This document shows positions 1 through 7,845 of a stretch of 34,658 nucleotides of DNA, piece after piece. The notes beneath the pieces were generated by a model. The model had not been told where the DNA came from, did not search any database, and saw only the letters and a program-made list of their open reading frames with translations. Source of the DNA: Streptomyces triticisoli (GTDB lineage Bacteria; Actinomycetota; Actinomycetes; Streptomycetales; Streptomycetaceae); contig NZ_QFDQ01000198.1 of the NCBI RefSeq assembly GCF_003270085.1, positions 1-34,658 of the forward strand, read 5' to 3'. How positions within the stretch are numbered: position 1 is the stretch's first letter; every line of letters begins with the position of its first letter. The translations under genes were made by a program, and so were the position numbers.

Positions 1-94
1 CCCGCGCGGTCCCGGGACCCGGTGGGCCGGGCTCCGGCGTGCCGGGGGCCTGGGCGCGCGCCGGCTCGGCGGGCTCGGCGGGCTTGTCGGTCAT
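1..94 (-). CDS. N-terminal fragment of an unknown Pro/Ala-rich protein
   Basis: An ATG at 94-92 on the reverse strand opens a frame that runs off the left edge. The 31 visible residues begin MTDKPAEPAEPARAQAPG and are almost only Pro, Ala, Glu and Gly, which suggests a disordered N-terminal tail. An AAGGGAG ribosome site lies about 10 nt upstream, and the ATG overlaps the TGA of a preceding short frame (ATGA), so translation may be coupled. The function cannot be read from this piece. Confidence 0.5.
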   Translation of the reverse strand, partial: MTDKPAEPAEPARAQAPGTPEPGPPGPGTAR

Positions 95-159
95 TCCGTG
101 TCCACTCCCTTGTTCACCTCGTCCTCGAGCCGCCGTACGACCTCGCCGCAGGAGATCAC
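91..159 (-). CDS. Possible very short coupled ORF or 3' end of a decayed gene
   Basis: A frame starting at a GTG (159) encodes 22 residues, MISCGEVVRRLEDEVNKGVD plus TE, and ends in a TGA that overlaps the ATG of the next frame. Codon use looks coding (acidic/basic helix, G/C third positions). An open frame continues further upstream with poorer composition, up to the terminator-like hairpin at 258-287. I do not recognise it. It may be a tiny leader gene or the tail of a truncated gene. No convincing ribosome site was seen. Confidence 0.25.
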   Translation of the reverse strand: MISCGEVVRRLEDEVNKGVDTE

Positions 160-257
160 CGGCCGCTCGACCGTCGCCGCCGGGCCGGCGCGGGCCTGGG
201 CGGAGCCGTACCAGCGAGTACCGCGGAACGGTCCTGACCATGCAGACGACACGGCAA

Positions 258-287
258 CGGGGCCCCACGCGCGTGCGTGGAGCCCCG
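258..287. terminator. Rho-independent-like hairpin downstream of the GH16 gene
   Basis: CGGGGC-c-CCACGC pairs with GCGTGG-a-GCCCCG around a 4-nt loop, giving a 12-bp stem with one mismatch. It sits about 20 nt past the stop codon of the glucanase gene. There is no clear T-tract, as is common for Streptomyces terminators. Confidence 0.6.
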
Positions 288-308
288 AGATGCCGAACAG
301 ATGTCCGA

Positions 309-1724
309 TCAATGGCCGAAGTTGAACCAGTTGACGTTCACGAAGTTCGCCGGCTGGCCGCTGGTGAAGGTGAGGTAGACATCGTGGGTTCCGGTCACCG
401 AGCTGATGTTCGCGGGGACCGTACGCCAGGACTGCCAGCCGCCCGTGCTGCCCACGGCGAAGCTGCCGATGGGGGAGTTGCCGCGGCTGTCCAGGCGTAC
501 CTCGACCAGTCCGCTGACCCCGCCCGGCGCGCCGCTGGCGACCCGGGCGTAGAACTGCCTGGCCGGGGTGGAGCCGAAGTCGACGCCCTTGTAAAGGGCC
601 CAGTCGCCGTTCGCCAGCGAGCCGATGTTCTGGCCGCCGCCGGTGTCGGTGGTCGACTCGGTGATCACGCCGCTCTGGCTGTCGTAGGACTCGGCCTGGA
701 TGGGGTTGTAGGCGTCGCGGTTGCCGGACGGCGGAGGGGTGGGATCGCTCCCACCGCCGGAGGACTGGAGTACCTGCACATAGTCCACGACCATCGGGTG
801 GCCGGGCTCGGTGCCGCCGTCGGGGCCGCCGCCGAAAGCGTCGGGGAAGCCGCCGCCCATCGCCACGTTCAGGATGACGAAGTAGCCGTGGTTGGTGGCG
901 TTGGTCCAGGTCGCCGCGTCAACCTGGTTGGCCCTGACGGTGTGGAAGTTGAGCCCGTCGAGGTAGAAGCGGATCTCCTCGGGGCTGGTCGACTTGTCCC
1001 ACTCCACCGCGTAGGTGTGGAAGCCCGCCTGGCAGGTGGTGCCGGTGCACGGCGTCGAGCCGCCGATGCCCGAGGTCTCGTTGCAGGGTCCGCCCGGGCT
1101 GGTGCCGCAGTGCAGGGTCGCCCAGTTCGTGTTGAGGCCCTGGACGTTCTCCAGGATGTCGATCTCACCGATGCCCGGCCAGTTCCAGTAGTTGCCCCGG
1201 TAGGGCGCGCCCAGCATCCAGAAGGCGGGCCAGTAGCCCTTGGCGGCGGCGCCGGTGACGTTGGGCATCTGGATGCGGGCCTGCACCCGCAGCTTGCCGC
1301 CGGCCGGGGGCTGGAAGTCGGCGCGCTTGGTCTCGATACGGCCGGAGGTCCAGTTGCCGGAGGCGTCCCGGCGCGGGGTGATGCGCAGGTTGCCGTTGCC
1401 GTCCAGGGAGACGTTGCTGGTGCTCGAGGTCATCGTCTCGATCTCGCCGGTACCCCAGTTGGGAGGACCTCCCGGGTACGAAGTCCCAGTGTCGTACTGC
1501 CAGTTGGCGGTGTTGACGCCGGACCCGGCGGGGCCGTCGAACTCGTCGAGGAAGACCTGCGTCCAGCCGGACGGGGGTGTGGGGGCGGAGGCGTTCGCGG
1601 GCAGGGTCGCGGCGGTGGCGACGGCCGCCGCCAGGCCGAGGGTGCCGAGGACGGCGACGAGTGCGCGCCGCGCGGAGCGCCGTCTGCGACGGGTGCCTGT
1701 GGGTGCGCTGGAGGGTTCACTCAT
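309..1724 (-). CDS. Secreted GH16 beta-glucanase with C-terminal CBM6
   Basis: An extracellular endo-beta-glucanase of the laminarinase (endo-1,3-beta-glucanase) type, 471 residues. Residues 11-45 form an export signal: an Arg-rich n-region (TRRRRRSARR), a hydrophobic stretch and an Ala-x-Ala-type end, possibly Tat dependent. The GH16 catalytic domain covers about 52-325. The active-site motif GEIDILEN is at 186-193, with E187 as predicted nucleophile, D189 and E192 as acid/base; the extra residue before the second Glu (EIDxxE, beta-bulge form) is usual for laminarinases. A Gly/Ser/Pro linker leads to a CBM6-like module from about 347 (starting IQAESYD, ending VNVNWFNFGH), which binds beta-glucan or related chains. 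GAGAGG before the ATG serves as ribosome site. A LacI-type palindrome lies about 70 nt upstream. The family call is firm; the exact glucan is inferred. Confidence 0.93.
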   Translation of the reverse strand: MSEPSSAPTGTRRRRRSARRALVAVLGTLGLAAAVATAATLPANASAPTPPSGWTQVFLDEFDGPAGSGVNTANWQYDTGTSYPGGPPNWGTGEIETMTSSTSNVSLDGNGNLRITPRRDASGNWTSGRIETKRADFQPPAGGKLRVQARIQMPNVTGAAAKGYWPAFWMLGAPYRGNYWNWPGIGEIDILENVQGLNTNWATLHCGTSPGGPCNETSGIGGSTPCTGTTCQAGFHTYAVEWDKSTSPEEIRFYLDGLNFHTVRANQVDAATWTNATNHGYFVILNVAMGGGFPDAFGGGPDGGTEPGHPMVVDYVQVLQSSGGGSDPTPPPSGNRDAYNPIQAESYDSQSGVITESTTDTGGGQNIGSLANGDWALYKGVDFGSTPARQFYARVASGAPGGVSGLVEVRLDSRGNSPIGSFAVGSTGGWQSWRTVPANISSVTGTHDVYLTFTSGQPANFVNVNWFNFGH

Positions 1725-1791
1725 GGGGGGTGCCTCTCGGGTGGGGAGTCACGTACGCGAGAGCCTCGCGGGAGGGCGCCCGGGGAGGTCT

Positions 1792-1805
1792 TGAGAGCGC
1801 TCTCA
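1792..1805. promoter_or_regulatory. LacI-family operator upstream of the GH16 gene
   Basis: TGAGAGCGCTCTCA is a perfect 14-bp palindrome. It differs by one base per half from the CebR site TGGGAGCGCTCCCA, and its central GAGCGCTC core is typical of actinobacterial LacI-family sugar repressors. It lies 68 nt before the glucanase ATG, so induction by a glucan-derived oligosaccharide is a reasonable inference. The repressor gene is not in the window. Confidence 0.75.
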
Positions 1806-2009
1806 CGCGAGGGTGCGCCGCCAATGTGCCCCCGGCTGTGGCAGCCGTCAAGAGTTAAAGCGAAGAAAGTCCTTGCGGGGCACGGGAGTTCAGCTGATGA
1901 AGGCGGGGATTTCCGTGTTGTCCGGGCCGCTCACCGAGGCTGCCGGCCGGGCGAACGACTTGCGGGGACTGCTCTCGGTGGAGCGGGATGCGTTCACACA
2001 GCTGATCGC

Positions 2010-2696
2010 TCAGAGGGGACGATGCGGAACCGTCACCGCCGTGGCCACCAGGCCCTGCCCGACCGTCCAGCGCCCCTCGAAGTGGCCGAGGCGCCGGCCG
2101 CCGACCATCGGGCCCGGGACGAGGAGCCGGGCCCGGAAGCCGCCGTGCCGCGCGGTGCCCGGGGCGGTGTGGACCTCGAGGTCCGCCTCCGCGAAGTCCA
2201 GCCACTCGCCGGTGAGCGGGAACCAGGCCTTGTAGACGGACTCCTTCGCGCTGAAGAGCAGCCGGTCCCAGTGCACGCCCGGGTGCCGTGCGTCCAGATC
2301 GGCCAGGTGCCGTTCCTCGGTGGCGAGGGCGACGGTGGACAGCACGCCCTCCGGCAGCGGGGCGTGGGGTTCGGCGTCGATGCCGAGGGAGGCCAGGTCT
2401 GCGGTGCGGACCAGGGCGGCGGCGCGGTAGCCGTCGCAGTGGGTCATGCTGCCGGTTAGGCCGTCCGGCCAGCGCGGGGCCCCCCGCTCACCGGGCAGGA
2501 CGGGCTGCGGCGGCACACCGAGCTTCTCCATGGCGCGGCGGGCACAGGCGCGCACGCCGGCGAACTCGCGCCGGCGCTTGTCGACCGCCCGCGCCACGAC
2601 CGCCCGCTCCTCGGGGTACAGCGGGGCATGGTCGGTCTCGTCGTCGCCGTACGCCTCCACCGCCACCACCGAGTCCGGGAGCAACTCCTCGATCAC
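2010..2696 (-). CDS. 4'-phosphopantetheinyl transferase, Sfp/EntD type
   Basis: Transfers the 4'-phosphopantetheine arm of coenzyme A to the conserved Ser of acyl or peptidyl carrier proteins, activating polyketide and non-ribosomal peptide synthases. It has 228 residues, the usual size for monomeric Sfp-type enzymes. Magnesium-binding residues appear in LGIDAEP (D107, E109), and the third motif is FSAKESVYKAW (K151, E152, K156). The N-terminal half carries the family signatures LYPEERAVVARAVDKRR and GERGAPRWPDG with GSMTHC. The GTG start at 2696 overlaps the stop of the upstream phosphoesterase gene (GTGA), so the two are translationally coupled. No carrier-protein gene is in the window, so it probably serves pathways elsewhere in the genome. 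Confidence 0.93.
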   Translation of the reverse strand: MIEELLPDSVVAVEAYGDDETDHAPLYPEERAVVARAVDKRRREFAGVRACARRAMEKLGVPPQPVLPGERGAPRWPDGLTGSMTHCDGYRAAALVRTADLASLGIDAEPHAPLPEGVLSTVALATEERHLADLDARHPGVHWDRLLFSAKESVYKAWFPLTGEWLDFAEADLEVHTAPGTARHGGFRARLLVPGPMVGGRRLGHFEGRWTVGQGLVATAVTVPHRPL

Positions 2697-3553
2697 CGGG
2701 CCTGCACCTCCGGGGGGAGTACGCGGCGCAGTCTGCCCGGCGGTTCCGGGCGCTTGCGCCACTCGCGGGGATATCCCACGGACACCTCCTCGAAGCGGAC
2801 GCCCTCGTGCCAGGTGGTCCGCGGGATGTGCAGGTGGCCGTAGACCATGGCGGTCGCACGGAAGCGGCGGTGCCAGTCGGCGGTGCGCCGGGTGCCGCAC
2901 CACATGGCGAACTCGGGGTACCACAGGACGTCCGTCGGGTGCCGGTGGAGCGGGTAGTGGTTGACGAGCACGGTCGGCAGGCCGGCGGGGAGTTCGGCGA
3001 GCCGGCGCTCGGTCTCGGCGACCCGGGCCGCGCACCAGGCCTCGCGGCTCGGGTACGGGTCGGGGTGCAGCAGGTACTCGTCGCTGCAGACGACGCCGGT
3101 GCCGTGCGCGTAGGCCAGCCCCTCGTCCTTGGTCGCGCAGCCGGCCGGCAGGAAGGAGTAGTCGTACAGCAGGAACAGCGGGGCCACGGCCACCGGTCCG
3201 CCCGGCCCGTCCCAGACCGGGTAGGGGTCCTCGGGCGTCGCAACGCCCAGTTCGCGACACAGCTCGACCAGGTGCTCGTAGCGGGCGGCGCCGCGCAGGG
3301 TGACGGTGTCGCGCGGGTGGGTCCACAGCTCGTGGTTGCCGGGAGCCCAGATCACCTTGCGGAAGCGGCTCGCCAGGGTTTTCAGGGCCCAGTGGATGTC
3401 GGCGACGGTCTCGGCGACGTCCCCGGCCACGAGCAGCCAGTCCTCGTCCGTCTCGGGTGCCGTCCGCTCGACCAGGGCGCGGTTCTCGCTGTAGCCGATG
3501 TGCAGGTCGCTGATGGCCAGCAGCTGTCCGGCACCGCCGGCCTTCCCCGTCAC
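2693..3553 (-). CDS. Calcineurin-like metallophosphoesterase (cytosolic)
   Basis: A two-metal phosphoesterase of 286 residues with the complete metal-binding set: DLH (D16, H18), GDVAE (D45), GNHE (N73, H74), NHYP (H199) and GHLH (239-242). No signal peptide or membrane segment is present. The GTG at 3553 was chosen because GAGGGGGC lies just upstream and the family core (LLAISDLHIGY) starts right after; an open frame continues upstream but has non-coding character. It overlaps the phosphopantetheinyl transferase gene by 4 bp. The substrate is unknown; the coupling suggests a role tied to carrier-protein or coenzyme A chemistry, which is inference only. Confidence 0.87.
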   Translation of the reverse strand: MTGKAGGAGQLLAISDLHIGYSENRALVERTAPETDEDWLLVAGDVAETVADIHWALKTLASRFRKVIWAPGNHELWTHPRDTVTLRGAARYEHLVELCRELGVATPEDPYPVWDGPGGPVAVAPLFLLYDYSFLPAGCATKDEGLAYAHGTGVVCSDEYLLHPDPYPSREAWCAARVAETERRLAELPAGLPTVLVNHYPLHRHPTDVLWYPEFAMWCGTRRTADWHRRFRATAMVYGHLHIPRTTWHEGVRFEEVSVGYPREWRKRPEPPGRLRRVLPPEVQAR

Positions 3554-3836
3554 CTCGTGCCCCCTCGCCCCCGGTCGCCCACACGATGGGCACCACAAGA
3601 GCACACCGGGCGGCAACGGGACAAGGGCGACGCGCGTCATCCGTGCTCCGGACACGGGTACGGGACGGGCCGATCCGTGACGTCCGCGTGGCACTCCATG
3701 GCCGAAGAAGGTCGTATGATCGCCCCAACACCGCCGCCGGAACTCCCTTTCGCTCAGCGCGGCTCGGTGTCCCTCCTTCTCCTTTGGCCGGGCTCGGTCG
3801 GCTTCGCCCTGCCCGCGAACCCGAAAGGCGGCCCGC

Positions 3837-4922
3837 ATGGTCTCTCGCGTACGCGTCTGGCTCAACCGCACGTACGCGGAGAACGTGTTCTTCATGGATC
3901 AGTTGCGGAGGAATCCCAGCGGTCGGGCCGTCGAGATCCATGCCACGCACGGCGACCCCGACTCCCCCGTGCCGGCCGCCGCCGACACCGCCGAACCGGA
4001 ACCAGAGGGCCTGTCCCCGGCCGCGTACGTCGAGTACGCGCTCGACCAGTGCGCACGGCGCGGCATCGACGTGTTCGTGCCGCGGTTGCACCAGGCCGCG
4101 ATCGTGGCGCACCGCGCCGACTTCGCGGCGCTCGGCACCGCGCTGCTCGCGCCGACGCCCGAGGCGGTGGCGGTCTTCGGGGACAAGGCGACGGCGTACG
4201 AGGCGGTCCGGTCGATCGGCGTGCCGGTACCGCCGTGGTGGCGGGTGCGCACGGCCGGTGAACTCCTCTCCGCTGTCGAGGAGTTGGAGGAGACCGGGCA
4301 CGTGGCCTGTTTCAAGCCGGCGTCCGGTGCGGGCGGGATGGGCTTCCGCGTCATCACGCGCGCGTCTTTCTCACTCACCCATCTGAGTGGATTCCCGAGC
4401 CCCCAGGTCCCGCTGGATCTGGTCCTGCGGGCGCTGGAGCAGGCGGACGGGCCGGTCGACTGGCTGGTGATGCCGCGCCTGGAGCAGCCGGAGGTGTCCG
4501 TCGACTGCCTGACCGGGCCGGACAACCGGATCCGGCTGGCCGTGGGCCGTACGAAGAACGGCCGCCGCCGCGGTTTCACGCTGCACGAGCAGTGGCTGGA
4601 GCCGGCCCGGCGGATCGCTGAGGGGTTCGGGCTGCACTACCTGTCCAACATCCAGTTCCGGATGTACGGCGACCGCCCGGTGCTCCTCGACGTCAACACG
4701 CGCCCGGCGGGCGGCCTGCACCAACTGTCGCTGTGCGGGATCAACGCGCCCTGGGCGGCAGTGCGGTTGGCGCTCGGCGAGGACCCGGGCGAGATCACGC
4801 CACCCTTCCTCGGGCAGGACTACACCGGGGTGTCCGCGCCGCGTGCGCTGCGGCCGGTGTCGCTTCCCCGGCAGCGGACCGGGACCCTGTCCCACGCGAA
4901 GTCGGAGATGACGCCGCGCTGA
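3837..4922 (+). CDS. ATP-grasp family ligase
   Basis: A 361-residue ATP-dependent carboxylate-amine or related ligase. The N-terminal pre-ATP-grasp domain (1-110) is followed by ATP-binding elements: CFKPASGAGGMGF with K160 and a glycine-rich loop at 162-169, and the metal-binding strand LLDVNTRPAGG (D285, N287, R289) near the C-terminus. It resembles the carbamoyl-phosphate-synthase-like branch of ATP-grasp proteins. GAAAGGCGG sits 5 nt before the ATG. It is divergent from the phosphoesterase/phosphopantetheinyl transferase pair across 283 bp; a TATGAT hexamer at 3715-3720 might be a -10, but no -35 matches. The substrate is not known. Family confidence is high, function low. Confidence 0.85.
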   Translation: MVSRVRVWLNRTYAENVFFMDQLRRNPSGRAVEIHATHGDPDSPVPAAADTAEPEPEGLSPAAYVEYALDQCARRGIDVFVPRLHQAAIVAHRADFAALGTALLAPTPEAVAVFGDKATAYEAVRSIGVPVPPWWRVRTAGELLSAVEELEETGHVACFKPASGAGGMGFRVITRASFSLTHLSGFPSPQVPLDLVLRALEQADGPVDWLVMPRLEQPEVSVDCLTGPDNRIRLAVGRTKNGRRRGFTLHEQWLEPARRIAEGFGLHYLSNIQFRMYGDRPVLLDVNTRPAGGLHQLSLCGINAPWAAVRLALGEDPGEITPPFLGQDYTGVSAPRALRPVSLPRQRTGTLSHAKSEMTPR

Positions 4923-5020
4923 AAGCCCCGGCCTTTTTCTGAGGGTTTTTCCGCCAGGGGTGTATCAGGGCCCGGAACAGCGGCTCTCAAGTGTGGGGCC
5001 ACGGGGGGAACACGGGGGAC

Positions 5021-5064
5021 CGGGGCGGTCGGTCGCCGAACGGGGGAGCGACCGACCGGCCCCG
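5021..5064. terminator. Long hairpin between convergent ATP-grasp and GH4 genes
   Basis: CGGGGCGGTCGGTCGC pairs with GCGACCGACCGGCCCCG (one bulged base) around a short loop. It lies 12 nt after the stop of the reverse-strand GH4 gene and about 100 nt after the ATP-grasp stop, so it could end transcription in both directions. Confidence 0.75.
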
Positions 5065-5075
5065 CGAACACCCCC

Positions 5076-6413
5076 TTACGTCAGGTACGCGAGGCCGGGA
5101 TGGACGGCGATGTAACCGTCGACGAGACGGCGGGCGACGTTCACCGAGTCGACGAGCGGGTGCAGCGCGAAGGCCCTCACGGCCGTCGTACGGGAGCCGG
5201 ACTCGGCCGCGGCGAGCACCTCGCGCTCGACCGCCTTCACCGCACAGACCAGTCCGGTGGCATGGCCGGGCAGCGGGCCCGCCGAGACCGGATGCGCGCC
5301 GCTCGCGTCGACGAGGCAGGGCACCTCGACGACGGCCTCGGAGTCCAGCGCGGAGAGGGTGCCGCGGTTGCGGACGTTGAGGATCAGTGTGGTGCGCTCG
5401 TCGCGGGCGATGGCCCGCATCAGGGCGAGGGCCACCTTCTCGTAGCCGCCCGAGAGGTCGTCGGCCTCCCGCTCACCCGCGCCGGCCGTCTCGCGGTTCT
5501 CGGCCATGTAGGTGGCCTCGCGCTCGGCGCGGGTGCGGTCCCAGGCCGCCAGCGCGGAGGTGCCCGGACTCCTCGCCTCCTCGTAGAACCGGGCCTGCTG
5601 GCCGAGGAGGAAGGCGCCGCGGGTCTTCTCCGCCTGCTGACAGGCGTGTACGGCCTCGCGGTTGAAGTAGTAGTAGTGCAGGTACTCGTTGGGGATCGCG
5701 CCGAGCGAGCGCAGCCACTCCGCGCCGAAGAGCCTGCCCTCCTCGAAGGAGTCGAGCAGGCCGGGATCGGCGAGCAGGCGCGGGAGTTCGTCACGACCGG
5801 CCACGCGCAGGCCGCGCACCCAGCCGAGGTGGTTGAGGCCGGCGTAGTCGATCCACGCCCGGCGCGGGTCCACGCCGAGCACGCGGGCGATGCGACGGCC
5901 CAGACCGACCGGTGAGTCGCAGATGCCGATGACCCGGTCGCCGAGGTGGCGGGACATGGCCTCGGTGACCAGGCCGGCCGGGTTGGTGAAGTTGATGACC
6001 CAGGCGTCGGGCGCGAGGCGGGCCACCCGCCGGGCGATGTCGACGGCGACGGGTACGGTACGCAGGCCGTAGGCGATGCCGCCCGCGCCGACGGTCTCCT
6101 GCCCGAGGACACCCTCGGCGAGTGCCACCCGCTCGTCGTGCGCCCGCCCTTCCAGACCGCCGACCCGGATCGCGGAGAACACGAAGTCGGCGCCGCGCAG
6201 CGCCTCGTCCAGATCGGTGGTGGCCCGCACCACGGGCGCGTCCGGCACCCCGGCGGCCTGCTCGGCCAGCACCCGGGTGACGGCGTCGAGCCGGCCCACG
6301 TCCACGTCGTGCAGGACGACGTGCGTCACCCGCCCGTCGGCGTGATCGGCGAGGAGTGCGCCGTGGACGAGTGGTACGCGGAATCCGCCGCCGCCGAGGA
6401 TGGTGAGCCTCAC
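5076..6413 (-). CDS. GH4 6-phospho-beta-glucosidase
   Basis: A cytosolic glycosidase of family GH4, which hydrolyses 6-phospho-beta-glucosides by an NAD- and metal-dependent oxidation/elimination route. It has 445 residues. The N-terminal NAD-binding fold begins LTILGGGGFRVPL; the family strand VINFTNPAG is at 139-147; the metal ligands are predicted to be C165 (in GICDSPVG) and H195 (in GLNHLGW). The GTG at 6413 was chosen over a GTG 15 nt upstream because AAAGGGA lies 6 nt before it and the Rossmann strand starts directly. No PTS or ABC transporter gene is adjacent, so the sugar phosphate must come from elsewhere. Confidence 0.92.
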   Translation of the reverse strand: MRLTILGGGGFRVPLVHGALLADHADGRVTHVVLHDVDVGRLDAVTRVLAEQAAGVPDAPVVRATTDLDEALRGADFVFSAIRVGGLEGRAHDERVALAEGVLGQETVGAGGIAYGLRTVPVAVDIARRVARLAPDAWVINFTNPAGLVTEAMSRHLGDRVIGICDSPVGLGRRIARVLGVDPRRAWIDYAGLNHLGWVRGLRVAGRDELPRLLADPGLLDSFEEGRLFGAEWLRSLGAIPNEYLHYYYFNREAVHACQQAEKTRGAFLLGQQARFYEEARSPGTSALAAWDRTRAEREATYMAENRETAGAGEREADDLSGGYEKVALALMRAIARDERTTLILNVRNRGTLSALDSEAVVEVPCLVDASGAHPVSAGPLPGHATGLVCAVKAVEREVLAAAESGSRTTAVRAFALHPLVDSVNVARRLVDGYIAVHPGLAYLT

Positions 6414-6597
6414 GTCTGTCCCTTTCACGCCGTGCCCGGGTCGCGTCCGAGGGCGGAGGGTGGAGGCCCCACCGCCCTCGCACTGCCCATCCTCCAGGGT
6501 CCGGGCCCCGGAGCCCGCGGAATCCCGGGGACGCGGGGAGCCGCGCGCCCGGCCCCCACACACCCGCACCACCTGGACGACGCACCCCCCGACCGAC

Positions 6598-6825
6598 TCA
6601 CGGCCGCGGGCACCAGCTGTGCAGCAGCCGGAAGAAGGTGTCCTCGTTGCCCGCCAGGCCCGCTCCGGCCAGGGCCTGTTCCGCCTCGGCGAGCACGGCG
6701 GGCGGCACCACCCTGGGCCGTACGCCGTCCGGGGGACCGTCGAAGGCGGCGCGTACGGTGTGCAGGAGCCTCAGGTACGCCTGGACGGCGGTGCGTTCAC
6801 GGTCGGTCAGTACGGCGGTGGACAT
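6598..6825 (-). CDS. Small hypothetical protein, 75 residues
   Basis: A 75-residue soluble, mostly helical protein starting MSTAVLTDRERTAVQAYLR and ending FRLLHSWCPRP. A good ribosome site (GGGGAGAG) precedes the ATG, and codon use is typical for the window. It lies upstream of and in the same direction as the GH4 gene, 184 nt away. No known domain was recognised. It has the look of a conserved small Streptomyces protein, but that is an impression, not a search result. Confidence 0.65.
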   Translation of the reverse strand: MSTAVLTDRERTAVQAYLRLLHTVRAAFDGPPDGVRPRVVPPAVLAEAEQALAGAGLAGNEDTFFRLLHSWCPRP

Positions 6826-7248
6826 GGGTCGCTCTCCCCGGTTTCGGCATCACACGGTCACGCCCCCGGTCTCCCGGACGGCGCGTGCACGCCCACACAG
6901 CGGCGGCACACTCCCAGCTTGCCGCCCCCCACTGACAATCCCCCCGCACCCGGCACCGGATCCCCCACTCGGCGCAGCCGGACCCAGGGGGTCCCCGGGT
7001 CCCCGAACACCCGTGCCCCGGGCGGGCGGCCTCGGGACGGCCCACGTCTCCGAACGCCAGGTGCGGTCAGGCGGTGCGTCTGCCCCGGTGAGCCGCGGCT
7101 GCGAATGCCCCGCCCGAGAACGGACCGCGTCCACAGGCCGGACGTGTCCCCGGAGGCCCCGACGCCTTCCGGCCGGACCGCCTCTTCGCACGGCCGCTTC
7201 CTCCGGCGCCCACGTCACCGAACGCCCCGCGCCCGCGGAAGGACCCGC
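6826..7248. other. 423-bp gap without a convincing gene
   Basis: Very C-rich on the plus strand, with frames in all phases but none with coding-like codon use, ribosome site or domain. It lies after the metalloprotease gene and before the start of the small 75-residue gene, so it should hold the terminator of the former and the promoter of the latter. I could not pin down either. Confidence 0.5.
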
Positions 7249-7845
7249 CTACAAGCGCCCCCGGCCCGAGCCGCCCTCCCCCTCCACCCGCCGCCCCAGA
7301 TAGCCCAGCGACGCCTCGATCCGCCCGGCCAGGTGGTCGCGCTGTACGGGGCCGCGCAGGGACGAACCCGCCAGCCAGGTACGGCACTTGCTGGCCAGCA
7401 GGAGGCCGAAGCTCTCGGCTTCCTCCTCCTCGGCCAGGTCGAAGCGGCTGCGCGCCGCGGCCCTGCGCACGGCCGCCTGGAGGTCCGCGCCCTCGTCGAG
7501 CAGGCGGGCGGCGACGCCGACACCGTCGACGTGGTGGCCGCGGTGGCCGGCCTTCATGTGCCACAGCTCATGGCCGAGGATCACCAACTGGTGGTCGGGG
7601 GCGGTGCGTTCCTCGACCAGGACCAGGTCCTGGTCGGTCATGTCGAGCCACAGCCCGCTGGCGGTCCCGGGCGGGAAGGCCGCCGTACGGAAGCGGACCG
7701 GCCGCCCGCGGCGCCTGCTCATCGCGTCGCACAGCGCGGCGTACAGGTCGGCGGGCCGGGCCGGCGCCGGCAACGTCAGCTCGTCGACCAGCTCGGCGCA
7801 CAGCCGGCGCATGTCCCTGCCGATGCCCATGCCCCTCCCCAGCAT
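7249..7845 (-). CDS. ImmA/IrrE-like metallopeptidase domain protein
   Basis: A 198-residue protein with a zinc-peptidase motif HELWH (H92, E93, H96) followed by MKAGH, as in the ImmA/IrrE (COG2856) group that often works with an XRE regulator. The rest is soluble with an acidic patch (DLAEEEEAES). The ATG at 7845 overlaps the TGA of the XRE gene (TGATG), arguing for translational coupling; a second ATG at 7830 with GGGGAGGG close upstream is an alternative start. In characterised cases the protease cleaves its partner repressor. In Streptomyces such pairs are also labelled toxin-antitoxin-like, without firm evidence. Confidence 0.8.
   Translation of the reverse strand: MLGRGMGIGRDMRRLCAELVDELTLPAPARPADLYAALCDAMSRRRGRPVRFRTAAFPPGTASGLWLDMTDQDLVLVEERTAPDHQLVILGHELWHMKAGHRGHHVDGVGVAARLLDEGADLQAAVRRAAARSRFDLAEEEEAESFGLLLASKCRTWLAGSSLRGPVQRDHLAGRIEASLGYLGRRVEGEGGSGRGRL

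Noticed and set aside
1897..2235. A plus-strand frame starting MKAGISVLSGPLTEAAGR with GGGAG upstream
   Set aside because: The start looks plausible for about 40 residues, but the rest is antisense to the phosphopantetheinyl transferase 3' end with Arg/Pro-rich shadow composition. Not supported as a gene, though the first part of the gap could hide a truncated remnant.
39..2459. An 806-codon plus-strand frame across the GH16 and phosphopantetheinyl transferase genes
   Set aside because: It is antisense to two clearly recognised genes and has no domain of its own.
3715..3720. TATGAT as a -10 box for the ATP-grasp gene
   Set aside because: No -35 hexamer at 16-19 nt upstream; too weak to list as a promoter.
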